Source: Butyrivibrio sp. | Lineage (GTDB): Bacteria > Bacillota > Clostridia > Lachnospirales > Lachnospiraceae | Direction: 5' to 3' | Assembly: GCA_017535785.1 (NCBI GenBank) | Contig: JAFXTN010000032.1 | Coordinates: 1-64,000, forward strand | DNA length: 64,000 nt | Shown: positions 63,951-64,000 of the stretch, one piece after another | Numbering within the stretch: position 1 is the first letter of the stretch | Layout: every line of letters starts with the position of its first letter | Program-made: the position numbers and the translations under genes | Notes under the pieces: model-generated | What the model was told of the DNA's origin: nothing | Database searches by the model: none | Seen by the model: the letters and a program-made list of their open reading frames with translations, nothing else

Positions 63951-64000
63951 ATGCAGAACGAGTTTTTGAGAGTTTGCGCCAAGATCGATCTTTCGGCGGT
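63951..64000 (+). CDS. alr: Alanine racemase, partial (start only)
   Basis: The first 16 codons read MQNEFLRVCAKIDLSA, matching the RVWAEIDL start of alanine racemases, and nnr-alr is a common gene order in Firmicutes. It runs off the window end. The ribosome binding site (aataaggatc) is modest. Confidence 0.7.
   Translation, partial: MQNEFLRVCAKIDLSA

Overview
The window looks like chromosomal DNA of an anaerobic Gram-positive gut or rumen bacterium of the Lachnospiraceae (Butyrivibrio-like). This rests on the AT-rich genes with strong Shine-Dalgarno sites, a CIRCE-controlled groESL operon, a Rex repressor with its own operator, many lipobox lipoproteins, a TatD-linked radical SAM protein, and the carboxyspermidine-type polyamine cluster. 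No rRNA, tRNA, CRISPR array, intact insertion sequence or phage module was found.

Region 1 (1-12280) is an accessory locus of five or six large, related, same-strand genes. They carry helical N-terminal modules of two kinds, an LXG-like one and a shorter one beginning MSLIYD or MDLKKIN. These are joined to domains resembling C39/papain-like cysteine peptidases. Some domains keep Cys and His and others have lost them. One gene is split by a 9-A homopolymer. Near-identical modules and a repeated spacer sequence show recent duplication and shuffling. It resembles a type VII secretion substrate or polymorphic toxin locus, but no secretion machinery or immunity gene is visible here.

Region 2 (12349-24313) holds NfeD plus an SPFH protein, an asymmetric heterodimeric ABC exporter with a translationally coupled phosphoesterase, a secreted DUF4874/DUF4832 protein, a small unknown protein, groES-groEL, and a highly structured block of nested hairpins after groEL. 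Region 3 (24352-32262) holds an SGNH hydrolase, a preQ1-I riboswitch controlling a queuosine-precursor transporter and a radical SAM enzyme (likely queuine salvage), three lipoproteins, a vitamin B6 kinase with an ECF S component, a TatD-linked radical SAM protein and an orphan DegV/FakA-like C-terminal domain.

Region 4 (32477-39546) holds an ADGF-like adenosine deaminase, a HAD phosphatase, several lipoproteins (LprI-like and RsiV/DUF3298-like) and an SseB-macrodomain fusion. Region 5 (39695-46672) is a six-gene polyamine operon: arginine decarboxylase, spermidine synthase homologue, carboxynorspermidine synthase, carboxynorspermidine decarboxylase, agmatine deiminase and N-carbamoylputrescine amidase. 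Together these convert arginine to putrescine and on to spermidine.

Region 6 (46823-59842) is a cell-surface island: three secreted UshA-type metallophosphatases (one with the 5'-nucleotidase C domain and a LysM) enclose four paralogous Asn-rich repeat proteins and a 59-residue orphan ORF. Region 7 (59902-64000) holds Hsp33, divergent rex, a coiled-coil protein, the NAD(P)HX repair enzyme Nnr and the start of an alanine racemase gene, a redox and NAD(H) homeostasis neighbourhood.
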